From Vitis vinifera (lineage: Eukaryota; Streptophyta; Magnoliopsida; Vitales; Vitaceae), in assembly GCF_030704535.1 (NCBI RefSeq), contig NC_081818.1, positions 1,749,001 to 1,813,000 on the forward strand: a DNA stretch of 64,000 nucleotides, in the 5' to 3' direction. The position numbers and the translations under genes were made by a program. Under the pieces are notes generated by a model. The model did no database searches and was not told the origin of the DNA. It saw only the letters and a program-made list of their open reading frames with translations. How positions within the stretch are numbered: position 1 is the first letter of the stretch; every line of letters begins with the position of its first letter. Positions 13,101 through 24,478 of the stretch are shown here, one piece after another.

Positions 13101-16100
13101 CCATTTTCTACATTCCGGAATCTACAAGATAAGGTAAACTGGCCCTCTTCCCAATCTAGAACCTCCAGGGTCCTTTTATCCCAGCACATCAGAATTCCTC
13201 CTGAAGCTCCTTCCGCATTCACAGCCTTCCACTCAAGGAATCTGCCAGAGCCTATGCTTCTCGCTATGTTATCCGACATCGCTTGAATTTTAGTCTCCTG
13301 AATACAGATTACGTCCACCCTCTGATTCCTTATAAATGTCTTAATGACTTTTCTTTTAGAGCTATCATTTGCTCCCCTCACATTCCAACTCAGAATTTTC
13401 ATCTTCATTGGACAATCATAATCTGGAGCCCTTTGCCCTGTACCGAGCCTTTTTGTTTAATCCCCCCCTCATAATTAATGGAGCATTCCAGTCTTTTTAA
13501 CTCCCTTTCAAACTTAGATTTTTCCAATAGCTCTTTACTATGGATTTTCTCCCTTCTCTTTCTAATTTGAGACAGAAACTTCAGTATTTCCTTCTCCAAT
13601 CCCTCCGTGGGGAGTCCCAGGAATTGACTGAATTTTGCCAGATCACTCTCCTCCCATTTATCCTCCTGCATTCCTCTCTCTGTTTGAGTATCACATATGG
13701 CACCGACCTCAAGAATCCCCCTTTCCATAGCACTGCTGCTTTCCTTTGCTCCCACCTCCTTGCATCCATTGCTCCTCTCAACACAGCCCTCATATACCGT
13801 TAGCCACATTGTATTGTCAACCCGAACCCCCTCATTCCAATCCCCAGAATGACCAAAAGACTCCACTCCCGGAGTCTGATCAAAATTAAAAGAGTTGAGA
13901 TGAGAAATCCCCAAAACCCTTTTCCCCCAAGACCCCAGCCCCTTTCCATACCTCGTTGATTCCTCTTCCATTGCCTTATCCGTCTCTGATATCCTAACCA
14001 CACCATTTAACTTCCTCAAGTCCTCAGTCTCCCACGCAACAAAAGGCTCTGGCGCATGAGTCTTACCTGGATCAGGCCCCGTCCACAGAAGGTCCTTCTT
14101 TTGAGAAATATTCTGGTCTTGGCCTGCTGATGAAGAAGATGGGCCCTCCCTTGTATCTACACTTCTAACAGACTGTGGACCATATCCCTTTGAACTTGGG
14201 CCTTTGTTTGATGGCGAGACTGGGCCTATATTGGAATAGCCCACCTCATCGGGCCTACACGACGGGCCTGCATCTGGACTTAAAGCCACCCCTTTTAATT
14301 TTAATCCCATTCTTCCACTCTTCGGCCCAGGCCCACCGTCCCCTTTTAACACCTTTTGGCTGGCATTTGGACTTAAAGGGTGGACTGCACCAGATTGGGT
14401 CCAAGACGGGACTATTGGGCCTCGGCCTTCATTGGATCCAACCCAACCCCCAACAGCCCTCTGCCCACCCGTCCCATCTCCTGACGGATGCAGGTCCTCG
14501 AGCCTCACGCTCACCCACCCCTTTGTCACTCGCTTTTCCGCGCGTGAGGACTCCTCACCCCCAACCTCACTGCTACACCGGCCGTCTGCTTGTCTGGAAG
14601 ACCTCCTTATCACCGGACGGCATTCCCACCATAATGCTATCTCATAGACCTCCTCTTCCACTACGACTTCCAAAACACTCGGACGAGCACCACCTCTTCC
14701 CCTCACTAAGATTCTGGCCCACTGTAGCTCACCCAACGTCTTCGTTTGTTCATCGGCTGTGATAAAGCCACCGCATTCGTCCCCCACCTTCTTCAAAATC
14801 TCTGGGCTCCAAAACGAAACTGGAAGTCCAAATAATCTCACCCAAATCTCCTTTGCCTTCTCCTCCTCTGTCCAGCACCCACTCCTCGGACTCCAAAAAT
14901 CCAACCCTACCTGGACTCCTTCTATCGTGCGATTTCCAGAAGAAACAACACGACGCGCCTCTTCCAAGTCTTCAAAGTCCAGTAGAACCCTTCCCTTTTC
15001 CATTTTAGCCAACCCTAGGCTACCTTTAAGCTCCCACGATTTTGCCCAACACTGTCCCAACTTCTCAAGATCATCCTCTTCCCCTACGTTACTCCTCCTG
15101 CTCGCCACAACACAGTGTTCCAACTTCTTCAACAATCCCATCGAATCCTCTCTTTTGACCTTCACTGCGATCGCGTTTGGATTGCCCAACAAAGCGCGTT
15201 TTGCTATTGTTGCGTATGAATTCCCCCCAACAATTTTCCCCATAGCCTTTCCTTCCTGGGTTTTTGATCTACTAACAAAAGCACCTATCACCTCTTTAAT
15301 CTTGTCCGCCATGGTCATCCACCCCCGCTTTTCCTTTCTACCTCTCGGGATGAAGATGCAGAAGTGTTTCCTCTCAAGATCGGAGACCCCTAGCCGGATA
15401 TACTCCCCCGCGTTGTTTATCCCTCGTGACATAGAGAATGTTCGGCCCTGTTCCTTCCACTCCCTTCCCCATCCTGTTTCTTTCTCATCCATAATACAGA
15501 GTTTCAGACCTTCCATAAACAACCCTAAACTGTCCGAACCCAAACGAACCCATGACTCAACCCCTCCCTTCTTCTCCACAATGAGGACTTGGAGTTTTCC
15601 TTTCCTCTCGTCCCCAATAATCTCAAACTCCTTTGATTCCACGCTAAATTTGCATTCCTTCCTTCTGCGTCGCGGCGCCGATCCTTCATCCCCCTCCTCA
15701 CCATTGCAGTCTCCTGCGCACTCTCTCTCCCCTTCTTTCGCTCTCTCTCTCTCTCCCATTTTTATTGGCATTCAAATAGGTGTACCACTTTATTATAACA
15801 TCCAAAGTTTACTAGGATTCTAATAACCTATGATTCTAATTCTAATTGTCTTATAACCTATTTAGTTAACCCTAATTTGACTCCAACAAATACTAATACT
15901 AATTTAATTCCAACTAATTCTAATCCTAATTTAACTCCAAGTAATGCTAATTTGACTCTAATTGCAACTAATACAAATTCCCTTTCTTGATGTATATCTT
16001 AGAGATTCATCCCTCATCAATAATCTTCTAATATTATACTTCATTTGGACCCATCAGGGCTTAAACTTAATACTAGTCATTGTGCAGGTGTGAAAAAGGC

Positions 16101-19100
16101 CTATTGGATTACTTGCAATGTTGAACCCGACATACAACATTTGTCTCTTGATAGGACAAGATTCCCCAGCAACTTTGTAGTGAGGCCTCGAGATCTCAAC
16201 AGACTGCTAGCTAATTTTCAGTCATCTCTTCAGGAGATTACAATCATTGCAACAGAACCCACTTCCTTACCCTCTGATGCTGCAGGTGAAATAGGCGGAA
16301 AAGCTGTTGAACTTAGATCTTATATAGATCCAACCAAAGGTATGTTAAGATATTCCATATCTATAAATTACATGATCCAACCATGGCTGGACCAGGGTAT
16401 TATCATTTCCCCCCCTTTATTATCACTAACTGTTATTGGTGCTTCACATTTTCAACTGCAGACAATGACTCCTCATTACACACTCAGTTGTGGATAGATC
16501 CTATGGAAGAGTTTGTGCAGTATGTGCACTCTGGAGACCCTGTAGATGTGACATTTGGTGTGAAGGAATTGAAGGTATCGTAGACCTTTCCCTGAAATCT
16601 AGTTTTGAGTTCCATTAATGTGTGGTAATATATTTAACTTAACAAAAGCCATACAACATCCCTATCATTATCATTTGTATTATTTGACACTGTCTGGATA
16701 TAAGGTTATTTAGCTGCTATAATTAATTTATTGGTATATATTGGACTACCAAATTTCAGGCATTTCTGTCTTTCTGTGAGGGAGGTGAAGTTGATATTCA
16801 CTTATTTTTTGAGAAAGCTGGCGAGTAAGATATTTATGAATCCTATGCCACTTTTTATTTATTATTTATTGTTTTCTATTTTAATTCACCTAGCTTTCTT
16901 TCTTTTTACAGTATGTTTTGCTTTGTTTTCTCTCTCCCCATCCATCCAAAACAGGATAACTGAAAAGATGAATTCTAGAGTGAACTGCAAACCTAAAGCC
17001 CTTATATGCACTATTAATGTTGGACATTCATAATTTTGAGTATGGCTTTCATTCATGATATTGGTGAACCACAAATGGGCCAATACTGCCTTGTATGATA
17101 ATACAACTTGGTGCTCACCAAGATGAAATGGTAGAATAAAAGAATGTATAATATTGCTATAGTCATGAACTAACCTGGGAACAGAAAAACACATATTGAA
17201 TTAATGAGATTAATAAAATTAACTGTTCTTTACTAAGATTTGTTGGTGAAGGTTAGTAGAAGTACTGCCTCTCTGGTCTATAACACTGCTATATTAAATT
17301 TTTATATTTAGTACATCAGTATCTTTAAAATGTCAAAATACTTTAGGATAGAACAACTACGAAGCATCTCCTCCTTCATATTGCATCAATTTACTCACTA
17401 AAATAACCAGAAAATGGCATGTGTTCCAGATTTGTTTGATGCTATAAACACAAGCCTAAATTTATCCATCTATTACTTTCTGTTGTAATCTGGCACCTGT
17501 CACCTGTGATTACTACCCTTTTTTTTTCTCAGACAGATATTAATGGAAATCAAACAGATAACTTACATACAAGACCGTGTTACAAGTTTTGTTAGCAAAA
17601 TAGGTTTTGGTCTGGATTAATCCTCTAATGTATTATATTTATGTGAGTAGTTTTTAACCTGTGCCTTTCTACCACATTATAAATCCTTATTGCCAGCTAC
17701 CCATATGTCTTGGTATCATTAATGCTTGAATTTAAACCACAAATTTGAATTTACCACATACCTAAACTGATTTTTTTGGGTAGTTTTGAATCTGTGCTTT
17801 TTCTATCAAATCATAAATTCTGATTGCCTGCTACCCATATGCCTTGGTATCATTAATACTTAAATTTAAACCACAGGTTCAAATTGACGAGATATGTAAA
17901 CTGATTTTAACAATTCCATTACGTATCTTATTTTGGATGGTTGGACAAATTATAAAGGAACAGTCTCTGGGAAACTATGAATAGTTCACAAACTTTTAGG
18001 AGCATCTACTTAGTGGTTTCAAGGGCATGTTTTCTAAGGAGGTGGTCATCCTACTAAATGCTTCAAACTCATGGTTCTTGTTTTACATCTTGGATAAAAG
18101 TTTTACAGCATGCAATATATGGTTTTGATCATGAAAAAACTTCTACTGGGGAAACAGGCCAATTTTAATGGCACCAAAATTCGGTTTGGATGATGGATCC
18201 AGTTCAAATTTTGATGCTACACTTGTTCTCGCGACCATGCTTACATCACAGCTTCATGAAGGAAATCCTTCACAAGCTCCGCCAGCAGATGATGTAATGA
18301 TTGGCCAAGCTGATCACGGGATGGGTTCCCAAGCACAACAAGGGATTCCAAGAGCAAATGTTTCTGGGCATCCATCTGATCACACCAAAATTTGGTCTGA
18401 CCTCTCAGGTAATTATCTTCTCATTGTTTCAATGATGACAATATATCATGCATTGAAGGTTACTAACTATTGTCATTTTAACCAGGAAGTGCAGCCAAAA
18501 GTGGCAGTGGTGCTGAAGGCAGGCATGTTCAGGACGAAAGAAATCCAAGTGCTGCTGAGCAAAGGGAAATTCAAAGGATTAGTACAATACAAATTTCAAA
18601 GGCAAGATCTGCTGGGGGAAATGTGCCTGGTGGCTCTAATCCGTATCCTAAACTTTCTCATTTGCATGAGCATGTTGTCTGCTCAAGTCTTCTGCTTAAA
18701 TGCCTCATGGAGTCCTTGTTGTTTACTAATGGCTGCTGCAATTCTTTTTTGCTTCTTTATCTTTTCTCATTTTGGAGTAATCTCATATGCAAATGCCACA
18801 AATTAGTGTGGGAGGTAATAGTTTCTATGTGAAGGGCACTTCAGGGGGTGATTGCCTGTCTCGGAGTTGATCATTAAAAGCTCACAATCGTGAAAGAGTA
18901 TTTACGGTTTTGAAGGGGATGGCACAAAGTGTGAAGCATGGATCATTAAGGACCTCCATATGCTTGGACTTTAACACAGGTTAATTGCTATATTTTCTTG
19001 TTTAGGTCTTCCACCCCTTCTGCCCTTTTTTTTGTAAAGCATAGTTTTGTTGTTTAAGGACATTAGGAAAGAATAAAAGGCAGGCAAAAAGGAGGCATCT

Positions 19101-20215
19101 CAAAACACAGTTTTGTCGCAAACCTTAGCTGTACTTTGTCTAATGTCTGAGGCTTAGGCATCAAACTTCAAATGGATCTTAAAGCATTATGTCATGATTC
19201 GTGTGCATTACATTTTGAGATCCAATCCTAATGGAAAATCTTCCTTTGGGCCCTGGGTTGGTGGTTTTCTTTTAGCCTAATATGTGATCTACTTCTATCA
19301 TGCCATTTGATCATGAGAAGTAGTTTTTTGAGGAAGAAAACACATGATGTAGAATCATTTTGGAGGTTTTAATGGGAAATATCAATCATTAGTATGATAA
19401 AATTTGGTGTGAAGAGCAAGCCATGAGAGGATCTGTCAGTGGAAGAACTATCTTCTACATATTTCAATACACTTAGTTATTATTTGCAAGAAGTAGATCC
19501 CAGATATGGTATTCAAAAATCTGTATTACTGTTCAGCTACATCTATCCATGCTAGAGCAGAGGTACTCTGCTGATTCTACTCCTTCTTTAGGTAATGGAA
19601 AGTTGGGATGCCGTTATATGGAATGAATTAGATTTACCACCCTTCATATAAATATTATCTGAATCCTTCAATAATATGGTTATCAACATTAGATCACAGT
19701 GATATACTGTCTCCTCCAGTGTGAGGTATACACATTTCGTCTATCTTTTGCCATTCATAATAGACAGCCATGGCAGAGAAATGATACAATGTAGAGAAAA
19801 CAACACAAAACCTCTGCACTTGCAAAAGAGAATCCTGAGCACCTCGTTCACTCTAGAATACTAAGGCTGTTTGAACAATCTTGCAGAAGTTTTGTTATAT
19901 ATTGAAATTTACTCCATGGCTCTGCCCAGAAAAAATGTCAAGTAATTCTCTTGACTGAATGATTTAGCTGCCGACCTACAGAAGCAGATCGCGCAGAAGA
20001 TCCTCAAGGTTAGTAAAAGAACCAGTTTGTTTGGTTAACCTTACTCATGCAATAATAAACATTTTTCTGCTTGGTCCCTTTCAGATGGAACAGAAATTAA
20101 TGCTCAAGCTTTTTCGCAACGCCATCCTAGCAACTGGGTAGATGCTGATGAAGATGACGAAGAAGCAGATGATAATGAACTGTGTGTTCAGTCAACCCCT
20201 CCATACTATGAATAA
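7189..20215 (+). CDS. RAD9: Cell-cycle checkpoint clamp protein RAD9
   Basis: RAD9 is a subunit of the 9-1-1 (RAD9-RAD1-HUS1) clamp, loaded at damaged DNA in the nucleus to activate checkpoint kinases. Exons: 7189-7293, 8312-8431, 8509-8617, 16088-16339, 16462-16574, 16760-16824, 18158-18408, 18486-about 18642 (end uncertain), 19982-20008 and 20085-20215. All confirmed junctions are GT-AG and in phase. The N-terminal half is the PCNA-like Rad9 domain (MEWSLSGNALKTFARSV, ITFKPDFFDLYT, WITCNVEPDIQHLSLDR, FQSSLQEITIIA, LLMAPKFG-type segment). The tail is Ser/Gln-rich, then acidic (NWVDADEDDEEADDNE), ending STPPYYE. Between 18643 and 19981 the joins are ambiguous: a donor at 18643 with acceptor at 18806, then a donor near 18850, would keep phase and avoid a TGA at about 18870. 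Intron 3 is 7.5 kb because of nested insertions. Confidence 0.9.
9672..13408 (-). pseudogene. LINE ORF2 endonuclease-reverse transcriptase, one frameshift
   Basis: The domains in order are an apurinic-type endonuclease (start MKMKILSWNVRGAND, then VDVICIQETK), a reverse transcriptase with FADDT in the palm (LFFADDTIIFC), a post-RT block (FRMPK, RDFLWGGG) and a C-terminal zf-RVT segment (PNRCFLCECEEE). The protein makes the nick and copies element RNA at the target site. The endonuclease frame (13408-12971) and the remaining frame (13010-9672) are offset by one base. The shift falls in a run of six G on the coding strand (12983-12988), where a seventh G would keep the frame. The break could be real or a sequencing error in a homopolymer. 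The product is otherwise complete in length for this family. Confidence 0.85.
13405..15771 (-). CDS. LINE ORF1, DUF4283-type RNA-binding protein
   Basis: 788 residues, uninterrupted. The part from about residue 210 to 400 resembles the DUF4283 region of plant LINE ORF1 proteins (KGRVLLDFEDLEEARRVV, then EIWVRLFGLPVSFWSPEIL and an AGP-rich/low-complexity C-terminal half). ORF1 proteins of this group bind element RNA and form the ribonucleoprotein. No CCHC knuckle is obvious in the usual place after the DUF4283 region. The stop TGA overlaps the ORF2 start as ATGA, suggesting reinitiation of translation. Confidence 0.85.
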   Translation of the reverse strand: MPIKMGERERAKEGERECAGDCNGEEGDEGSAPRRRRKECKFSVESKEFEIIGDERKGKLQVLIVEKKGGVESWVRLGSDSLGLFMEGLKLCIMDEKETGWGREWKEQGRTFSMSRGINNAGEYIRLGVSDLERKHFCIFIPRGRKEKRGWMTMADKIKEVIGAFVSRSKTQEGKAMGKIVGGNSYATIAKRALLGNPNAIAVKVKREDSMGLLKKLEHCVVASRRSNVGEEDDLEKLGQCWAKSWELKGSLGLAKMEKGRVLLDFEDLEEARRVVSSGNRTIEGVQVGLDFWSPRSGCWTEEEKAKEIWVRLFGLPVSFWSPEILKKVGDECGGFITADEQTKTLGELQWARILVRGRGGARPSVLEVVVEEEVYEIALWWECRPVIRRSSRQADGRCSSEVGGEESSRAEKRVTKGWVSVRLEDLHPSGDGTGGQRAVGGWVGSNEGRGPIVPSWTQSGAVHPLSPNASQKVLKGDGGPGPKSGRMGLKLKGVALSPDAGPSCRPDEVGYSNIGPVSPSNKGPSSKGYGPQSVRSVDTREGPSSSSAGQDQNISQKKDLLWTGPDPGKTHAPEPFVAWETEDLRKLNGVVRISETDKAMEEESTRYGKGLGSWGKRVLGISHLNSFNFDQTPGVESFGHSGDWNEGVRVDNTMWLTVYEGCVERSNGCKEVGAKESSSAMERGILEVGAICDTQTERGMQEDKWEESDLAKFSQFLGLPTEGLEKEILKFLSQIRKRREKIHSKELLEKSKFERELKRLECSINYEGGIKQKGSVQGKGLQIMIVQ
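17647..17912. repeat. 133-bp tandem duplication in RAD9 intron 6
   Basis: Two adjacent copies (17647-17779 and 17780-17912) share phrases such as GCTACCCATATG, CTTGGTATCATTAAT and TTTAAACCACA with about 85% identity by eye. Confidence 0.75.
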
Positions 20216-21739
20216 CAAATAAGAATTATGCGTCTCCTTTTCCTCATGATAACTGATGTTTCTCTTCTTTTAACCTGTAAGTGCATGTTTCACAGCTTTG
20301 TCCTTTAACTACTATCCTGTTGAACTAATTCAGTATTTTTTTTTCCCCATTTTGCAATGTTATTTACTTAATTCTCCTCTAATGCAAGGATCTTACTGTG
20401 TCAGATATCGTGTTCTGAATCCAGCATTTTAGAGCTGTTGCTTGATAATGTGCTCTGGTTTCGGGTGATGGGAACCGGAGGCATTACATGAGTTTGATTG
20501 GTTGAAACCAGGTAAAAGTTTAAATATGAGATCAGTAGACTAACATTTAATAGGATGATGAGATGATAACTGATTGTATTGTATTACCATTGCTGTATTT
20601 GGGTTTATTAGGTTTTGTATCATTCTCTTCTGTCCATCAAAGTAGGATGCAAATTGGAATACTAGGATCTTTGTCCTTCGACCTAGTATAGTTTGATATT
20701 TTTAAAGAACATATTTTAGTTGTTTTAGTTTGTTTTCTAATTATTATTTTTTTAAAATAATTATATAAAAATAGAGAATAATTAAAAATGAAACATATAT
20801 AAAACTATTTTTAAAAGATATTTTAATTTTTTTTTAAATAAGTTAAAAATATTTTATATTATTAAACAAATTTTTGTTCCATAAACTATCATAAAACACT
20901 TTTTCAAAATTATTATCAAACTTAACCGAAGTTTTTGAAACTTCAAAAACAAGTTTGGTAGAGAATCGAGTTAAACTAGTTTTTTTAAAACACAAATTTA
21001 AGTTGTTTTTAATGGTTTTTTCTGGAGTGTTCTAATAAGTAATTGACACGTGCGCTCTTGGGGGTATTTTTTGTATTGTACATGAATGAATAGTGTTTTT
21101 ATAGAAAATAAGCAGAGAAGTATATTTTATATTTGAATTCCCAATAACGTTGTGTTTTAAAACAACCGAGAAATGTCTACAAATTGTCTCCAAATAAAAT
21201 TATTGTTTGAGAATTGTTTTTATTTATTTATTTAAATTGCCAAATAGACACAAACTTATCAAATTCCGAAATCTTTAAAATGTTCTTTTTATCATTTGTC
21301 ACAAAGGTTTCAGTTCATCAGTTCATTTCTGAATTTATATATATTAAAGGTATTTATTATAAAATATAATTTTTTTAATATTATTTTTAAATCTATATAT
21401 TTTTAAAGACATCGATTTGGAAGTTATTTTTTTGAAAAGACAATTTTAATTTAAATATTGAAGTTTTACGGGCACACCAAATTTCAACTTTATATACTGG
21501 AGGTACATACACTGGTATTTCTGCAATGTGAAGGGACTTGGTCAGGGTCTTAAAACTACAGCAAACTTCTGAAAATCAGGTGACATGAAATAATTAAAGT
21601 TGAATAGTAGACAAATTTAGATGGTATTTGTTTTTTTGGCTTTTTACTGAAAACCATTTAGTTTTAAAATTTAGATTGTTTGTTTTTTTATTTTTTTATG
21701 ACTTATTATAAATTTTTTACTAAATAGAAAAAATCAGAA
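20216..21739. other. RAD9 3'UTR and AT-rich flank
   Basis: The first few hundred bases probably hold the RAD9 3'UTR. The rest is AT-rich, with no gene or defined repeat ends seen. Confidence 0.5.
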
Positions 21740-22352
21740 TATATGGCGTAGGAATGTTCGGGCTGAGCAAAGACTTCAAAGTCAGTTCAGGCTGACTTCT
21801 AAACTAACCAAATCGTGCAGAATTTCATCGATAAGGGTGCTTGCCTTACCGGAGTCCAAGAGGCCGATGCAGATCGACAAGTAGACCTTTCCTAAGCAGG
21901 TCCATACTGCCGGAGTTGCTAAAATGGAAGAAGAAAATCCGTTACTTGTCGACGACGATGAATGAATAAGGGAAACCCGGACTGCCAGTTCCTGAAGAAA
22001 AGCTAAAACCGGGCCCTAGCTTCTTAAAATAGATGAGGCCAGTCGTTGTTTCCATGAAATCCACACCAGAGCATATTACGATTTGTCCCGGAAAGTCTTT
22101 TGGATAACGCAGGATGGCTCAGAAGGAGAAGGAAAGGAAGGCTAGCGAGATGCTTAAAACATGCAAGCTTTAAGCTGATATACGCTTGAAGCATATCAAA
22201 GTAAGCGAGTCGAATTCTTGGGTGCTTTAGATCGAAAGTAGATCAACGGTCTTTGTCTATCTCTTACGATGAGCTTTTGAGAAAGGTGTACGTTGTCACA
22301 TAATCAATTTCTTTGTTAAACTCGTCCTGACAATGCCGCATACCAACCACAA

Positions 22353-22496
22353 CTTATCAGGCTCGGTCAAGAACCTAGCAGTCTCGTTTAAGTACATAGT
22401 GGCAGTTCCTCTTTTGACCTCTTGATCTTTGAGCTTGGTGGCCTCAAAAAAGCGCTCTAGCTGCCACAAGCGGTTATCCAGCTCCCTACCATCCTT
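22353..22496 (-). pseudogene. Ty3/gypsy gag fragment
   Basis: About 48 codons read LDNRLWQLERFFEATKLKD, then QEVKRGTATMYLNETARFL, which is the conserved core of plant gypsy Gag (retrotrans_gag). The usual following WW(R/K)RK segment is missing, and both sides go out of frame. It is a short relic inside the organelle-like block. Confidence 0.65.
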
Positions 22497-23885
22497 TTTT
22501 CCATTATAATTATATAGGTCTTGGTTTCAGGTCTCTCTAGCCAAAGGTACCCTTGTCTGACAGCCCAACTATGAGCTCCATTGGCCCTAATCTGCTTCCG
22601 CATAAGGGAGTCCCCGCGCATTTCCTCTACCTTTTATTGTAGAGTGGCCACCTTCTTCCTTTGCTTCTTTAGCCATCCAAGCATTGACTGATCCAAGAAT
22701 CTCTCCTTTCCGCTCCTCTCCTAAAAGTCAGTAATTCCAGAAACCCTTGTTCGATAGGACCCCCGAAACATTTGGAAGGAATGAGACAGGACTGACCGAC
22801 AGGGACCGATTTGAGTTGGAGCTTAAGCCTAGACTCACATAAGACCCCCTCCTTATCCACAGCACATGTGTGGTCCAGCTGCGCCACTCTTTCGATTGGC
22901 CTTTCACCTTGCTTTCTCTTGTCTCCACTTTGATAGATTATGCTATCATAACCCAGGTACTTCAGCCTATAACCAGGATTGCTAGTCTAACTAGAGTACA
23001 GGGAAGAGACAGGCCCTTACTCGCCTGTCAAATCTCTATTTCTCTTATTTCTCTTACCTAATAGGCCAAGCAAATCTGATCTGAGAAGGAATTTCAGTTC
23101 CTTGTCCTATTCGATGCCTTCTCTGATGCGGCTTTACGACTGCATGTCTACTATTCTATTCATTCTGTTGACCTAAGCTTCTTTTAAACTAAATTAAACT
23201 GACTTTCAAGGCTTAGATGAAAGACAAGATCCAGTGGTCGAAAGCTAGTTCAAGCTATCCATCCATTCGAGCAAAGAAAAATTCCTGTGATAAAGCCAGT
23301 TATAGGTGGGGTCACTCCATTTGAAAGAGCTATTGAGTTCTCGTGTGAATCCGCAGTAGTAGTGCCTTTCAAGTCAGTGTTACGAATGCGTCATTTGCCT
23401 TTTACTGAGAGATTTTCTTTCTCGGAGCTAGTCGCGCCTGTCACTTTCATAAGCCAGAAGGGGTGAACGGAAAGCATAAGCTTCAGACGAAGCTGAAAAA
23501 GTAGGGTCCACGAATAGCGCTTTAGATATTCCTTTTTTCACGAATAGAGGACTAAGAAAGAGGATGGAGGTCAACAATATGCTGCTACCAAGGATGCAAC
23601 TGAGGACGAGACGGGGGGTGCTTTCTCCGTCTCCCGCCACGAGCCGCCCAGGTGAGCTATCAAGGGATAGGAGTGCCCGTCCCTTCTCAACTCCCACTCT
23701 GAGATACCAGCCTAAGCCTAGGTCAAGAGGGCGTTAAGCACCTCACTATACCGATCATGGCTTCTGCACCTAAACACATCCCTTCTCTTAGGGCTTAGGT
23801 AGGGGATGCCCAAAGCTAGCCTCATTCTCATATCTCTTTACCAAAGCTTAAGCTTCCCTGTTTCGCCCAGTTCCTCGAGAATCTA

Positions 23886-24478
<593 letters not shown>

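Larger units (their letters stand above)
9648..15775 (-). mobile_element. Nearly full-length L1-type LINE
   Basis: A 6.1-kb non-LTR retrotransposon in antisense orientation to RAD9. The order on its own strand is ORF1 (15771-13405), ORF2 (13408-9672) and a short 3' tail ending in a poly-A run seen as T at 9648-9652. ORF1 begins within a few bases of the 5' end as recognised. The only obvious coding damage is one frameshift in ORF2. Imperfect direct repeats of about 45 bases flank it (9593-9640 and 15801-15844) and may be a decayed target duplication. Confidence 0.9.
9286..16019. mobile_element. Solo LTR in RAD9 intron 3, split by a LINE
   Basis: The sequence starts TGATGTAGGACAACC at 9286 and ends TTCATCCCTCATCA at 16019, giving inverted ends TGATG/CATCA. 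It is flanked by the perfect 5-bp duplication ATAAT (9281-9285 and 16020-16024). Without the LINE (about 9648-15775) the LTR is about 600 bases: 9286-9647 plus 15776-16019. No internal retrotransposon domain other than the LINE is present, so I call it a solo LTR interrupted later. Confidence 0.75.

Noticed and set aside
14759..15823. 354-codon plus-strand frame
   Set aside because: Antisense shadow of LINE ORF1; Ser/Pro-rich translation of the opposite strand.
23428..23697. 90-codon frame in the organelle-like block
   Set aside because: No family recognised, and mitochondrial intergenic DNA often has such open frames.
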